64,000 nt of DNA from Gerris lacustris (Eukaryota > Arthropoda > Insecta > Hemiptera > Gerridae). Each line of letters starts with the position of its first letter. Position 1 is the first letter of the stretch. Under the pieces are notes generated by a model. The model saw only the letters and a list, made by a program, of their open reading frames with translations. It was not told the DNA's origin and ran no database searches. The translations under genes and the position numbers were made by a program. The DNA is taken from contig OX578282.1 of the NCBI GenBank assembly GCA_951217055.1, positions 43,824,329 to 43,888,328 on the forward strand. The letters are read 5' to 3'. Positions 27,001-34,530 of the stretch are shown here, piece after piece.

Positions 27001-27766
27001 CTCTAGAGAGATAACTACAGTGTTAAATTCAATCAATAAGTTCCATGAATTTGGTTAATGGAAAAGTTACTATTTGTATTAGATCAGATAAGATATAATT
27101 ATAGAAGTGAAGACAAGAGCAGAAAAGGATACTTTCATTATTAATTCATCCTCGCCTTTTTTTTTAAGTGCTGCTAATTGTTATCTGTTACTCACCTGTG
27201 AGATCCCAACACAATTAATCCAATATCCCTCTAGTTTGATTTATATTTTCCTTCTTACGAGTTTTTAAATCTTTTACTTAGCCATAAAAAAAAAAAATAA
27301 ATAGTGCAACCCATAAGTAGAAATTATATCATCTCTGAAAATTAAAACCAAATATATTAGTAATGTTGAAAAAATAGTTTCTCCTCGAAAAAATATACAT
27401 ATTTATTAATACTCAAAGCAGCTTTCAGCTACTTTAGGGCCATCATCAGTGCTGAAAAGGATGATTTCTTTTTTTTTAGTGGTCTTTCATGATGACCTCT
27501 CCTTAAGGTTTATATTTTAGAATATGTTAGTGTTTTTCTTAAAACCTTTGAGCCATATTAATCCAATTTAAAAAAAAATAATTTGTCTTGATTTTTTTTT
27601 TTTAACTTATGTATTGTGTGATGTTTGTTTAGGCCTGGATCTGTTGGCGAATGTTCTTCAGAAGCCGATAGAGAAGTCCTATATGAAGGTTATTCGCTAT
27701 GATATGGAGTCTGAGCCTGATCATAATATGATGATCTCAGAACTTCCTAACCTATCTTATTTGTAG
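2140..27766 (+). CDS. FERM and PDZ scaffold protein, PTPN13/FRMPD2-like (partial, 16 exons)
   Basis: Exons read by eye: 2140-2228, 5097-5253, 7343-7441, 8841-9043, 9275-9413, 10995-11183, 12201-12397, 14319-14410, 14888-15056, 16294-16385, 19105-19345, 20017-20198, 24947-25070, 25612-25733, 26454-26624, 27633-27766. All have AG acceptors and GT donors, and the phases match at every junction, giving exactly 800 codons to a TAG. Residues 86-383 form a FERM domain, 384-657 a Ser/Thr-rich linker and about 658-740 a PDZ domain. FERM domains of this family bind membrane lipids and receptor tails under the plasma membrane, and PDZ domains bind C-terminal peptides; a submembrane scaffold role is inferred from that. 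In vertebrates PTPN13 has several PDZ domains and a phosphatase, and FRMPD2 has PDZ domains but no phosphatase; no phosphatase is seen here. The 5' end, where relatives carry a KIND domain, is outside the window. The family call rests on resemblance in the FERM domain. Confidence 0.8.
2421..2702. repeat. Three exact-looking tandem copies of a 94-bp unit
   Basis: Units start at 2421, 2515 and 2609 with 'attcttcgtaaatt' and run through 'tctacgatttatacg' and 'gatgcgtagaaagtg'. They differ by at most a base at the joints. The unit corresponds to the single 5' segment in copies B (37.3-37.9 kb) and C (62.6 kb) of the same dispersed repeat, so the triplication is local to copy A and probably recent. 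Confidence 0.85.
3030..3175. repeat. Inverted-repeat (hairpin) module of copy A
   Basis: The segment from AATCGTAGATAAAGTACGGTAC to CGCGTAATGTACTA can fold. AAGTACGGTAC...TTGTGCG pairs imperfectly with CGCACT..ACGCGTAATGTACTA, and the inner GCATTTTGC...CGTGTGG pairs with CCACAC..GCAAAATGC. The same module ends copies B and C, so it belongs to the family and probably marks its 3' end. Confidence 0.6.
3305..3590. repeat. Dispersed repeat, copy 1 (related copy at 5745-5960)
   Basis: Shares the ordered motifs 'gtattgtaatggcgc', 'acgttttgaggt', 'gtctatcgt', 'gagcctaaactac'-like and 'ttggcaaacatgtt' with 5745-5960 at about the same spacing. It is an old interspersed repeat without coding capacity in either copy. 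Confidence 0.55.
3545..3840. repeat. Dispersed repeat with 'tcaccatgacatgtta' motif and (CAGA)n
   Basis: The stretch containing 'aagtgtaatagttgcatattctttttctacacttcaa' and 'gccatattggccgccatcttg' recurs inverted and partly doubled at 13655-13910. Here it runs on into a short (gaca)n run at 3796-3820 and 'aaggtttctttttgtac'. Confidence 0.6.
3985..4690. repeat. Interspersed repeat family D, copy 1
   Basis: Motifs in order: 'cttccaagcttgccgaaggtaa', 'ctgtttcagacgtcagggaaa', 'ggttccgcgtctgtctgtc', 'attagctcattgttggtttcatataagttt', 'ggtttcgttggtattgtgaac'. Related copies, in either orientation, lie at 18345-18740, 52800-53700, 58200-58700 and (right part) 61080-62430. No TSD or coding region was recognised. 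Confidence 0.6.
5097..14410 (+). CDS. FERM-coding exons (exons 2-8 of the scaffold gene)
   Basis: Exon 2 (5097-5253) gives a basic lead-in ending in GPEFIVRSLQPSHRLHLLTN. Exons 3-4 give the ubiquitin-like F1 lobe, with RRVLILLLSGKKIELSC and LAPVGWL. Exons 5-6 give the helical F2 lobe, with MLYLQLRKNLL, LAGLALQAEFGDY and HGMTYFKLEHYLP. Exons 7-8 give the PH-like F3 lobe, with KLSVGVNSKGMVV, FLWGEIKKLCY and the closing helix FYLFRLAWLHHKFFMKI. The order and the LALQAEFGDY and KLEHYLP signatures are those of PTPN13/FRMPD2-type FERM domains. Introns between these exons run from 231 bp to about 2.1 kb and carry the palindrome, SINE and LINE fragment described separately. Confidence 0.8.
5745..5960. 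repeat. Dispersed repeat, copy 2 (see 3305-3590)
   Basis: Contains 'agtattgtgatggcgc', 'aaacgttttgaggtcc', 'ctgtctatcgtcagtgcagac' and 'aatttggcaaacatgttt' in the order of copy 1, diverged by substitutions and small indels. Confidence 0.55.
7816..7995. repeat. Perfect 180-bp palindrome
   Basis: Two 90-base arms, from 'gtctggtaactgtcaattca' to its exact reverse complement, meet at TGTACA with no spacer (centre 7905/7906). I found no mismatch in either arm. Pairing stops abruptly outside, and no target duplication is obvious. It lies in the intron between exons 3 and 4. Confidence 0.9.
8230..8323. repeat. Foldback hairpin (small MITE-like)
   Basis: 'gaggtgttgttcaataact...aaacaacgtcttcactc' pairs imperfectly with 'gtgtgaagacgttt...gttgttgaactacacctc' around the centre 'aaaatgatcagtcatttt'. 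It is intronic, with no coding content. Confidence 0.7.
9634..9977 (+). mobile_element. tRNA-derived SINE with 11-bp TSD
   Basis: The 5' part holds a Pol III box A (TGGCCGAGGGG, about 9648-9658) and box B (ATTCGATCCC, about 9698-9707), as in a Leu/Ser-type tRNA. A tRNA-unrelated body follows. Target duplications 'aaaaggtagat' lie at 9623-9633 and 9978-9988. There is no A-rich tail. Confidence 0.75.
9989..10994. other. Intron remainder between exons 5 and 6
   Basis: Apart from the SINE, this intron holds a relatively GC-rich block at about 10490-10800 with two similar segments ('caacctcctgcactttcctaact' and 'cacacctcctatacctttctaac' types, each followed by 'ccttgt..cac' variants). This suggests a fragment of another repeat. 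No exon-like frame was seen. Confidence 0.4.
12647..13602 (+). mobile_element. 5'-truncated non-LTR retrotransposon fragment with 13-bp TSD
   Basis: An open frame from about 12650 to 13069 codes the C-terminal part of a LINE polyprotein (AFWYREWLRLSELYS, ending NCPLCGR with the first half of a zinc-knuckle). Frameshifts after 13069 break the second half (a YHFRARCPLL-like piece is readable in pieces). The 3' end is AT-rich with an A run at 13558-13570. 'tctattataactt' flanks it at 12634-12646 and 13603-13615. Sense orientation within the intron after exon 7. Confidence 0.75.
13655..13910. repeat. Doubled, inverted copy of the 3545-3710 repeat
   Basis: 'agtcaccatgacatgtta...aatttaaaggtcttgaagtgtag' appears twice, at about 13670 and 13798. 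It is separated by 'aagatggcggccaatatgac', the reverse complement of the block near 3668. Confidence 0.6.
14600..14735. repeat. Small MITE-like repeat (second copy at 32225-32325)
   Basis: 'aaaggagtaacataaactgtctctc...gagag...ttaatgttcctttaagattatctc' forms a hairpin. It recurs with the same arrangement at 32225-32325 ('aaaggaataaaataaactgtctctctacagagacagtt'). Confidence 0.5.
14888..20198 (+). CDS. Linker exons between FERM and PDZ (exons 9-12)
   Basis: Four exons code for about 230 residues, beginning ELGGLKHEADESLSSTVLY. They are rich in Ser, Thr, Lys and Arg and predicted by eye to be disordered. Segments such as RRAATFLSPDK, SVSCREKRNSMSDKDF and SLPRQLSLDTSPP look like basic-residue phosphorylation sites (R-x-x-S/T). 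There is no recognisable domain. In FERM proteins the segment after F3 (the FERM-adjacent region) is often a phospho-regulated switch; whether that holds here is inference. Confidence 0.7.
15405..15660. repeat. Repeat with 'tttgtccc' motifs and a G run
   Basis: Contains 'cctttgtcccaaggcacatt' and inverted 'agactaaggaatat' segments. The reverse-complement motif 'gggacaaaggaatatcacact' occurs at 25230-25260. It ends at a run of about 14 G near 15640-15653. The foldback look suggests a MITE family; boundaries are unclear. Confidence 0.4.
16585..17207. mobile_element. hAT-like non-autonomous element, 623 bp
   Basis: Ends CAGTGTTTACCAAACTTTTT and, on the other strand, CACGGTTTCCTGAACTGTGCACC: the imperfect CAGTGnTTnCCnAAC termini of hAT MITEs. 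Flanking octamers 'ttctagtg' and 'atctaatg' match at 6 of 8 positions. The inside has no intact transposase. Lies in the intron between exons 10 and 11. Confidence 0.65.
17208..19104. other. Intron between exons 10 and 11, right part
   Basis: AT-rich DNA with a copy of interspersed family D at about 18345-18740 ('cacaattagcccatttttggtctcatataagttt'). It also has a block at 18890-19020 with 'gatcaca' repeats similar to the 15.4-kb repeat. No coding signal is seen. Confidence 0.5.
21418..22002 (-). pseudogene. LINE C-terminal domain in a shifted frame
   Basis: Continues the LINE polyprotein after the shift near 22000: ATRLGRLMANIGGPRQ, SIMLYGAEVWSDSL and LTQFLSGHGLFCAYL. The zinc-knuckle half CMHCGGEKDDSYHTFF comes next, then the frame breaks again. 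QFLSGHG and C-x2-C...H spacing are typical of R1-type LINEs. Confidence 0.8.
21992..24100 (-). pseudogene. LINE endonuclease-reverse transcriptase, frameshifted
   Basis: The 702-residue frame holds the APE-type endonuclease (VAGDFNAKAVEWG near residue 55; TTIDITLT; SDHQYISF near 148) and the reverse transcriptase (KKCPGPDGIPSEVLKA, RPLCMLDTTGKLLEKLI, ERQYGFRQGRSTVDAI, LITLDIRNAFNSA, AAQGSILGPDLWN and the catalytic YADD). The frame is lost upstream near 24060, where the endonuclease start continues in another frame (MANMNPSRPAHDLLPQ, 24106-24210). It is lost downstream near 22000, where a one-base shift moves coding into the next frame. The copy cannot make a functional enzyme. Confidence 0.85.
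24947..26624 (+). CDS. PDZ-coding exons (exons 13-15)
   Basis: Exon 13 codes an acidic lead-in (SVDDRYELDITESISESLAEK). Exons 14-15 code a PDZ fold: first strand, then carboxylate-binding loop in GSLGLQVTEG, VYILSVLSGGPAF, GDQIQAVNGQSV and the alpha-2 helix YGEALKTVQSAG, ending VDLVLSQ. The GLGL-type loop and the GDQIxxVNG core are hallmarks. The helix begins with Tyr rather than the His typical of class I domains, so the peptide preference may differ. Exon 15 ends in phase 1, the same phase in which exon 16 would continue, which matters for the two 3' ends. Confidence 0.8.
25185..25400. repeat. Copy of the 'gggacaaagg' repeat
   Basis: 'actattgggacaaagggatgtttagtcc' and 'actttgggacaaaggaatatcacact' mirror motifs at 15405-15660. 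Internal inverted pairing ('cccttt..aaaaaaggg') suggests a foldback. It lies in the intron between exons 13 and 14. Confidence 0.4.
25734..26453. other. Intron between exons 14 and 15
   Basis: AT-rich, with one recognisable piece: around 26140-26220, 'aaaccggacaggtg...aatccggacagtccggacgaaatccggacgtatggtaaccc'. This resembles the terminal region of a hAT-type MITE (reverse complement begins GGGTTACCATACGTCCGG). The other end was not found. Confidence 0.35.
26625..27632. other. Intron between exons 15 and 16
   Basis: AT-rich. Near 27395-27465 a piece reading 'attaatactcaaagcagctttcagctactttagggccatcatcag' resembles one arm of the hairpin element at 54737-54905 ('ctcaaaactagctttcggcc...ggccatcatca'). 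Nothing coding is seen. Confidence 0.35.
27633..27766 (+). CDS. Exon 16, terminal exon of the short isoform
   Basis: Acceptor 'tttgtttag' is followed by 44 codons ending LPNLSYL and TAG at 27764-27766. The sequence immediately after the stop, 'aaag/gtacta', is a plausible donor at 27770/27771. Used as a donor, it would keep frame with exon 17 but leave the TAG inside the message. An AATAAA lies about 465 bases downstream. The simplest reading is a composite or skipped terminal exon: retained, it makes a 799-residue (partial) short form; skipped, exon 15 joins exon 17 in phase. Confidence 0.65.
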
Positions 27767-28230
27767 AAAGGTACTAACTTATTTGTGTTTAATTTAAGTT
27801 TAAGTTTTGTTAACTATAAGAATTTACGGGCATGAGATATAGAATGGCTATTCAGTTGTCATATGTAATAGCTTCAGCATTATGCCACTAAAACAAGGGT
27901 GACAGATAATTCAAAGATATTTTTTCACCGGTATTATACTTTTTATTGAAAAGTTTTAGTGCTATTGATGTATATTTTTTAAAAAATACAACAAAAAATC
28001 AAAAACATTTAAGGTGGCTAATACCATTTTAGCAATTAGAAGTAAAACAGAAATTGTAAAATTAAGCATGTAATTCGATTTATCAGTACTACTTTTATTT
28101 GGTTAATGTGTAAATGTTCATGATGTATAACATTTATTTCATACATTCTATGTTATGGGGGAGTTAGTTTTATCTGGTGTGATTAAACAGCTCTAAAGTT
28201 CTGTAATACATAATTGTAGAGTTGCCGTAA

Positions 28231-28236
28231 AATAAA
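28231..28236 (+). promoter_or_regulatory. Candidate polyadenylation signal (AATAAA) for the short isoform
   Basis: AATAAA sits about 465 bases after the TAG of exon 16 and is followed within 40 bases by a T-rich stretch. This is a normal arrangement for cleavage and polyadenylation. Other A/T hexamers occur in this AT-rich DNA, so the choice is tentative. Confidence 0.4.
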
Positions 28237-28404
28237 GTTTACAGAACAGTTGTTTTAAATTTCATTTTTATGCTGCACCAAATTTATGAATAACTTATGA
28301 AATACAAAATAGGTTTAGCCAAGATAAAAAAATTTATTATGACCTCAATGGAAAGAAAATGTTCTGTGATTCTTCTCAGAAGGGAGAGCTATAATTTCTT
28401 AGAC

Positions 28405-29186
28405 CGTGTCTGGGGACCCATTTTTGGTTGTTAAAATATTTTGCGACCCATGGTAAAGTATTTAGGATAAGATTCCTTAAAATTATGTGATTAGAGGTGG
28501 TAAGAATAACGCAACATAGCAGTCAAATAATGAACTTTTACTAGAAGTCTATGTGTACAAAATTACATTATTACTACGTTCACACATCGTTTTGAAAACG
28601 ATCCGTTAGTTCAAAACTCTATGTGAACGGAGAACAACGGATTGTATTGGTTTAAATCCGCTCCACTAAAAATACGTGAGCAGAACGGAGTATCAAATTC
28701 AAAACGCTCGTATAAACAGGTCGTGGAGGGGATTGAGATAATAGGTTATTTTACTCTTTTCCCCTTTTTTAGTTGTTTGTTTTTGTGAGCTCCCGTTTCT
28801 TATTTTTTAACTGCAAAAACTTTTTATACAAAAGTTAAAACCTGTAAAAACGTTTAACAACTTGTAAATAAAATGTAAAAATTTGCGGACATATTAGGTA
28901 ACAAGAAAGAAGGTTTTGCTCGTGACTTCACCGTTATGAGATATCGAAAACAAATATTTTGATCACCTGTATTTTTTGTTGTGTGAACATGTATTGTGTT
29001 TAAAACTAATCGGATCCGAAACGCTTCATAACGATGTCTCAACGTAGTATATTTAACGTGTAAAAGATTTAGGCTTACATTAACGGCAACTGAAGCAATT
29101 TTTACAATTTATCCTTGATGTGATCGTTCTCTTTTTGCCACGATCCACCAAAAATCCTTTCGCGACCCACCGGTTGGGAACCACTG
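28405..29186. mobile_element. hAT-like non-autonomous element, 782 bp, with 8-bp TSD
   Basis: The octamer 'tcttagac' occurs at 28397-28404 and 29187-29194. The right end reads, inverted, CAGTGGTTCCCAACCGGTGGGTC, a classic hAT MITE terminus. The left end is a decayed mirror ('gtgtctggggaccca'). The interior contains 'tcacacatcgttttgaaaacgatccg' but no transposase. It lies between exons 16 and 17. Confidence 0.75.
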
Positions 29187-29194
29187 TCTTAGAC

Positions 29195-30536
29195 CATTCT
29201 CTTAGGTACAGCATTCACTTCCTCAAAATTCATAATTATTGTGATGTGAAATTTACTTGGATAACATATGATATAATAAGAGATTTTATATTAAAATAAT
29301 TTCTATTTTTACTGCGTAATATCATGGCAATATATTTCTGAATTAATTTTTGTGTTTTTATGCAATTGTAAGCAAATAAACTATGGGTTCTAGTCGATCC
29401 ATTGAATTAATTTTGTTTAGGATTAAGGTTTTTTTTACGTTACAAAATTCTGAGATAGAAACTAGACCAGAGTATTTTTTTTTCCAAGGGAAAGGGTAAG
29501 GGGGTGAGAATAAAATATGCAAGCTTTTTACTAAAGAGAACCTAGAGAGAGGGGAGTGAAGGTAAGGATTAAGCATAGACAACATATTGACTAATGGATA
29601 TTATAAGGTTTCAGTGAAAACTAGCTTATACACTAACTTAGCTATCGGGAACAGTTTAACTCGTGATTCTAAGCTAGCGATAGTGATACTTCTACCCTAC
29701 TAAAACACATTTGTATTATCTCCAAACCCCTACACATTCCAGTCTTAATACAACCTTCACTATGTTTTCTGGTTAGTTCATTCATTAACTTCTACCTTAT
29801 TCCTAATTATTCATAATTAGTTGTCTTTTTTCAAATTAACGGTTTACATTGTTTTTTCCTAATTTAACTGTACAAATTAAAAAAAAATGTTTTTAAGGAT
29901 ACTATAAAAAATATTTATTGGTGATTTAGCCATAATAATTGCTACATGTTGTTATCTCTTTAATTTTTTACCATAATGACAAATATTTTACTGTTCCAAT
30001 TTAAGATTTTATGGTGGCATTGTATTCTAATAAATGTAAAAAGTTCATCTTACCAATCTACCAAAAATAGACTACTATGTTTACTTCTCAACTTTTTACA
30101 TCTGTGCATACAATGCTTTAATATTTGAATTAATATAATTGTGGGCTTCACTTATCTAAGCGTTGTAGTACAGCCTCCATTATTAAAATAAAGTAATGCT
30201 TACTTTTCAAATATAAGCATAGTAAAATTTTGTTTTACTGTCTTGGCTGATAGAGCTTAGATAGCAATCCAATAAAAATGTTCACTGTAAATAATGTAAT
30301 TCATAAATAAACTATGGATAATTGCTCTAATGTAGTAATTAAGTTTAGGTAAAATTTTCAAGCAGTAAATATCTGCCAAACACAGGCTATAGTCTCTATT
30401 TCTATGCAACTATTCTCTAAAAAATCTTCTCCATAATTTTTAATTTACATTTCCTCCTGTTTTCTAAATTTTTATTATTATAAACTAAATTTTATTATTT
30501 TATTTCAATTAATTTTTATTATTTGTTCTGATACAG
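29195..30536. other. Intron 5' of exon 17
   Basis: AT-rich sequence with scattered A and T runs. No exon-like frame, repeat or structured element was recognised. Confidence 0.4.
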
Positions 30537-33046
30537 AAGAAAAGAAAAAGCCGGTGCCAGCTCCCAGAACTAGATGGGATTTCAGCCAGATCACAATCGA
30601 GCCATGTCATAATCTGTTTGGGGTAGGGTACGATAGCATGTCACGAGCGATTAATTGCGACCTTGCTTCTGAAGTCAACCCCGTCTGGCCAGCAGATAGT
30701 TGCGATGTCTTCACCCAAACTGATTGTGACAACGCAGAAATGTTCTCGGAAGGTGTTCACCGGGTTTTTAACAGATTTAGAGACAATTCGTATTACGATA
30801 ATAATCATGTGCCTAATTGTAACTTAGTGGAGGATAGCAGTGACTTTTCCGGTCTTAGCCCCGACAGCCATACTGGCAGCGACTTTCCCGACAGTAGTAT
30901 CGACAGTTGTCGTGATAGTTTAATAAGTTCAAGTGATAGTATCGACAATAACTGTATATTGGGTGCGGAGAGGATGAGGGTTGGAGAATGTCTCAACGAT
31001 TTTGAAGGCAGCAAAGTGATGGAACGAAGGACCCTTCTAGACGAAATCCGTGCGGAATTCAATTTTGATTTTGCTTCGTTAGAAGACATTTCGCATCCCT
31101 CTGACAGCCCAGAATACAGGACCAAAAGTATCGGAAGCCTCATCAACTTCTTTGAAGGTAACACTACCGTGAAGAATTATCGAAATAAGGACATTCGACC
31201 TCGGTGTATCTCGATTTTTTCTACGGGTAACCCTGTTCAGGAAAGAGTCTTCCGAGAAATACTCGATGTACAAGCAAGGGAAACAAACTCTCTGAGCTCT
31301 AGTCCATTACCTGAAACTCAAGACTCCTTAACTTTATCTAACATTACAAGCCAACCACTTCCCCACAATTTATTTGATACAGCACAAGAACAACCAACCA
31401 ATCTTATGGTTATAAACTCTGAAGAACTAATAACAAATATAACTTTAAACAATCCTGAAAATTTAGCTTCTTCAGGAGAAAATATTGATGAATTGACAAA
31501 ACAATTAGTTGGAGATGCAGAAACAAGCTTTAACAATCCATCTACAATGACACTTTCCCACTGCTCATCGAATGGCATCAGTGAATTATCTGAAGACAAC
31601 TCTCTGGATGAGATATTACCCTTGCCAGATGAGGAACAAGCTTACTATGAGTCAACAGATAACTCAGAGTATATCGCATCACCAGACATCATTGGAATTT
31701 CTCAAGACGAAGTCAACAAGCACAAATTGTCAAACCAACCAATCTATTTTACCCTGCTTGAGAAGACAACTCCAGAAATTGCCAGGAAAACATGTAAGTT
31801 CTGTTCTTACTTATTTTGTTAAATGATCATTGTATTATTTTTTATCTGTATGATTTATACATTTGATTGATTATATTATCCCTTCGTCAAAACAATATTG
31901 AACTGTCCACTTTTTTAACCTCCTCAGCCAAATGCCAGGTTAACTGAGTTATACCTTATTCTGCACTTTGTTTTTCCTAGCATCGAAAAGCTAATTTGAC
32001 TATTATTTTCTAATAATTTCTTTTTTAATTTGAATTTTTTGATTCATAGGGTTAGATTAAAACTGTGAAGTAAAAAAATAAAATAATAATCTGTTAAAAT
32101 TTAGATACCTTATCGTTGAATTGGAGTGATAATTTTTGTTTTCTCAACAAAAATTGTCTTATAATCCCAAACAGCATACTGTGAGGCAGTTTCTATTTGT
32201 AATTTATCTTGAATCCATAATATGATAAAGGAATAAAATAAACTGTCTCTCTACAGAGACAGTTAATGTTATACCTTTAAGATCATCTCCATAGACGCTC
32301 CTGTATCTAATACTTAATATGGTAGGTATATTAATTTAGCTTAAGTGTAGCTAATGACTCTCCTAGGACCCAAAATGCTGATCCCAAATGCACTCTGTCC
32401 ATTAGTTTTTACTATAGTAGGCATTATTTGTTGTTGGCATTAGTATTTGTATTTGAGCTATAGTAAATCCATAGTTAAATATATTTATATATATTTTTTT
32501 ATTTTATTTCAGATCTGGATGGATTAATTCTAGATGCACTTCCTGACATTCTTCCGTTGCCATTGGTTAGTATATTTATAATAATAATTAATATAAGCAA
32601 GTTGTTATATTCTAGTTGATGTTGTCTTCTAGTTATTATAAGAAAGTTGATGTTCTTTAAAGGTTGTAAAGTCCGATTTAATGATTCCATTATTGGAAGC
32701 AACTTCTGCAGGAGGTTGAAACATCATTTGAATGTTGTTATGATTCTCAACGCCTTAGTGCTAATAATATAATAATACACCCATTATTATATTTTCACAT
32801 CTGTTTCTTTGTAAAAACCAATATTATATTAAATTGAAGCAAGTATTTCTAAGATCCTGAAGCTTTAAAAAATTATTTTCCCACTAAACAACCTTTTCTC
32901 TCAATTTATAATAAATGAATTATTGTGTTCTAAAACTTTTATGCATAGTGTCCTTACAGATATTGTTTTTGTATTTCAGAGTGATTACAAGAATTCAGCG
33001 GCAGATTTGATAACAGGAAGAAATAAAGCCGAACAGCTTGAAAAAG
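30537..33046 (+). CDS. Long-isoform 3' exons (17-19): acidic, Ser/Asn-rich tail
   Basis: Exons 30537-31793 (donor gtaagt), 32513-32565 and 32980-33046 join in phase. The first needs two bases to finish a codon, exactly what exon 15 (or a read-through exon 16) leaves. There is no start codon near the 5' end, which fits an internal exon better than a new gene. The product opens with EEKKKPVPAPRTRWDFSQI; PVPAPR fits the PxxxPR pattern bound by CIN85/CD2AP-type SH3 domains. About 400 residues follow, rich in Ser, Asp, Asn and Glu, with no known fold; one segment (RTKSIGSLINFFEGN) looks helical. The tail ends DLITGRNKAEQLEKG at a further donor, so at least one more exon is expected. A possible one at 34457-34482 codes only eight residues and lies on a tRNA-like repeat. 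An acceptor variant (CAG/AAG at 30534-30539) would drop one Glu. Confidence 0.6.
31794..32512. other. Intron between exons 17 and 18
   Basis: Holds the second copy (32225-32325) of the small hairpin MITE also seen at 14600-14735; otherwise plain AT-rich DNA ending in a T-rich acceptor tract. Confidence 0.4.
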
Positions 33047-34456
33047 GTTAGTTAATTTGTTTATTATTAATTATGATAATTCTCTAATGTCGTGTCGTTA
33101 AATTTCTCAACTTAAAATTTAAAGGATATGAAATTTGTGATATATTTGATTGCAAAGATATATTTGTTAAACGGTTTTGCGAAAATATTAAGTGAAAGAA
33201 CAAGAACTCAATGGTTTAGTGTGGGAAAGGACAATCAAATTGAGATTTGGTTGTGTAAGATTATCCAAGAAACTGTGATTTCTCGCCAAATAAAATTTAA
33301 TATTTTAGTTTCAAGTGAATATAAATATCTACGGGAATGCAATAATACAAATATATACATAATTTTTAAGTCTGATATATGTCATTCATTGAATGAACGC
33401 CTTACTTATTGGATCATTAAATCTTTAAAGGAAAATATATTATTTTTGGAAAGTTTTAGGCTCGTATAGCTCATCATAACACTTCCGTTATAGCATTTGC
33501 CATTAGCTACTTCTGTAGTGATCATATTAAAATAGGTTTAATCTTATTTATCCCTGATAAATTAATTGTGGATAACCACTTGTATTAACTCTTAGTTAGT
33601 TAATGGTTTTCTTTTATTCACCTAGTGGAAAGAGAATACTTTCGATTGAGAAGACATTTTGAATTAAGGATTGGAATAGTAATACTTTTGGGAGAATAAA
33701 TGCTTTTATTGTTGCCGTTTGGATTTATTCTTGTATTGAACCATTTTTATTATCAATCCTTTCTCTTATCAATTTTTCGCTGATGTTTTGTTGATTTTGT
33801 GCTTAATCATTATCATTGAGTTAAGTGGAAATATATTTTTGACTGTCCCCATTCATTTTGATCCAATTTTAGTGTTAGGAGATTTATTTTTGTAGAGAAT
33901 AATTTTCTAGAGGTTAACAGAAACAACTTCAAGGGTGTGCATGTCGATCTAAGGTAATAACAACATTAACTGGAGAGGTTAATGACTCAAGATTTGAGGT
34001 TTATTGGTAGGAACTAGGGCAAGTTGTGCAAGCTATTGCATCATCCTGGGGTACCTGGCTGCCACAAACAATCTTCAGGGATATATTTTTATCCTTACGG
34101 GCAATCAGTGTAAAGATTAGAGTTTACACTTCTGCTGCATCCATTACATTAAATCCACTGTAGATGTTCCCATTACAGTTACATGCCAGAAAAAAAACGT
34201 AAAACTTCATCATGATACTAATCGTACAATATTAACCTTGTTGTTATCATACAATATTATTAAGAAAGTTTTATCAAATAATTTTCACTAAAGTATTTTC
34301 CTAGTAATTTTGCAATGTTTATTCCCTCTCTCATTTTTTATTCTTATCATACAAATACATATATTTATTTTAGATAATAAATGGAATTAAATATAATTGT
34401 ATTTATTCAATTGTATTTATTAATATTAATAATTTGTGTATTAAATTTGTCTTTAG
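33047..34456. other. Noncoding sequence after exon 19
   Basis: A 113-codon open stretch at 33128-33469 has no homology I recognise, no splice support and ordinary AT-rich composition; I do not treat it as a gene. The remainder shows no repeat or exon. Confidence 0.4.
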
Positions 34457-34530
34457 GTGTGAAAGGTGTGTGTGTTGCTTAGTAGACAAACCTCTGAGCA
34501 GTTGCTGTGTTTGATTCACTCCACCAAAAT
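34457..34530 (+). repeat. tRNA-like/SINE-like sequence
   Basis: 'ttgcttagtagacaaacctctgagcagttgctg' then 'gtttgattcac' looks like a Pol III box A and box B at tRNA spacing. It is too degenerate for a functional tRNA. It overlaps the only plausible last exon of the long isoform (34457-34482, acceptor 'tctttag', eight residues then TAG), which weakens that exon call. Confidence 0.35.

Noticed and set aside
33128..33469. 113-codon open stretch on the plus strand as a small gene
   Set aside because: No recognisable domain, no splice or promoter support, and amino-acid content follows the AT-rich DNA.
34457..34482. Last exon of the long FERM-PDZ isoform (acceptor tctttag, eight residues, TAG)
   Set aside because: The phase fits, but it is tiny and lies on a tRNA-like repeat; not strong enough to list as coding.
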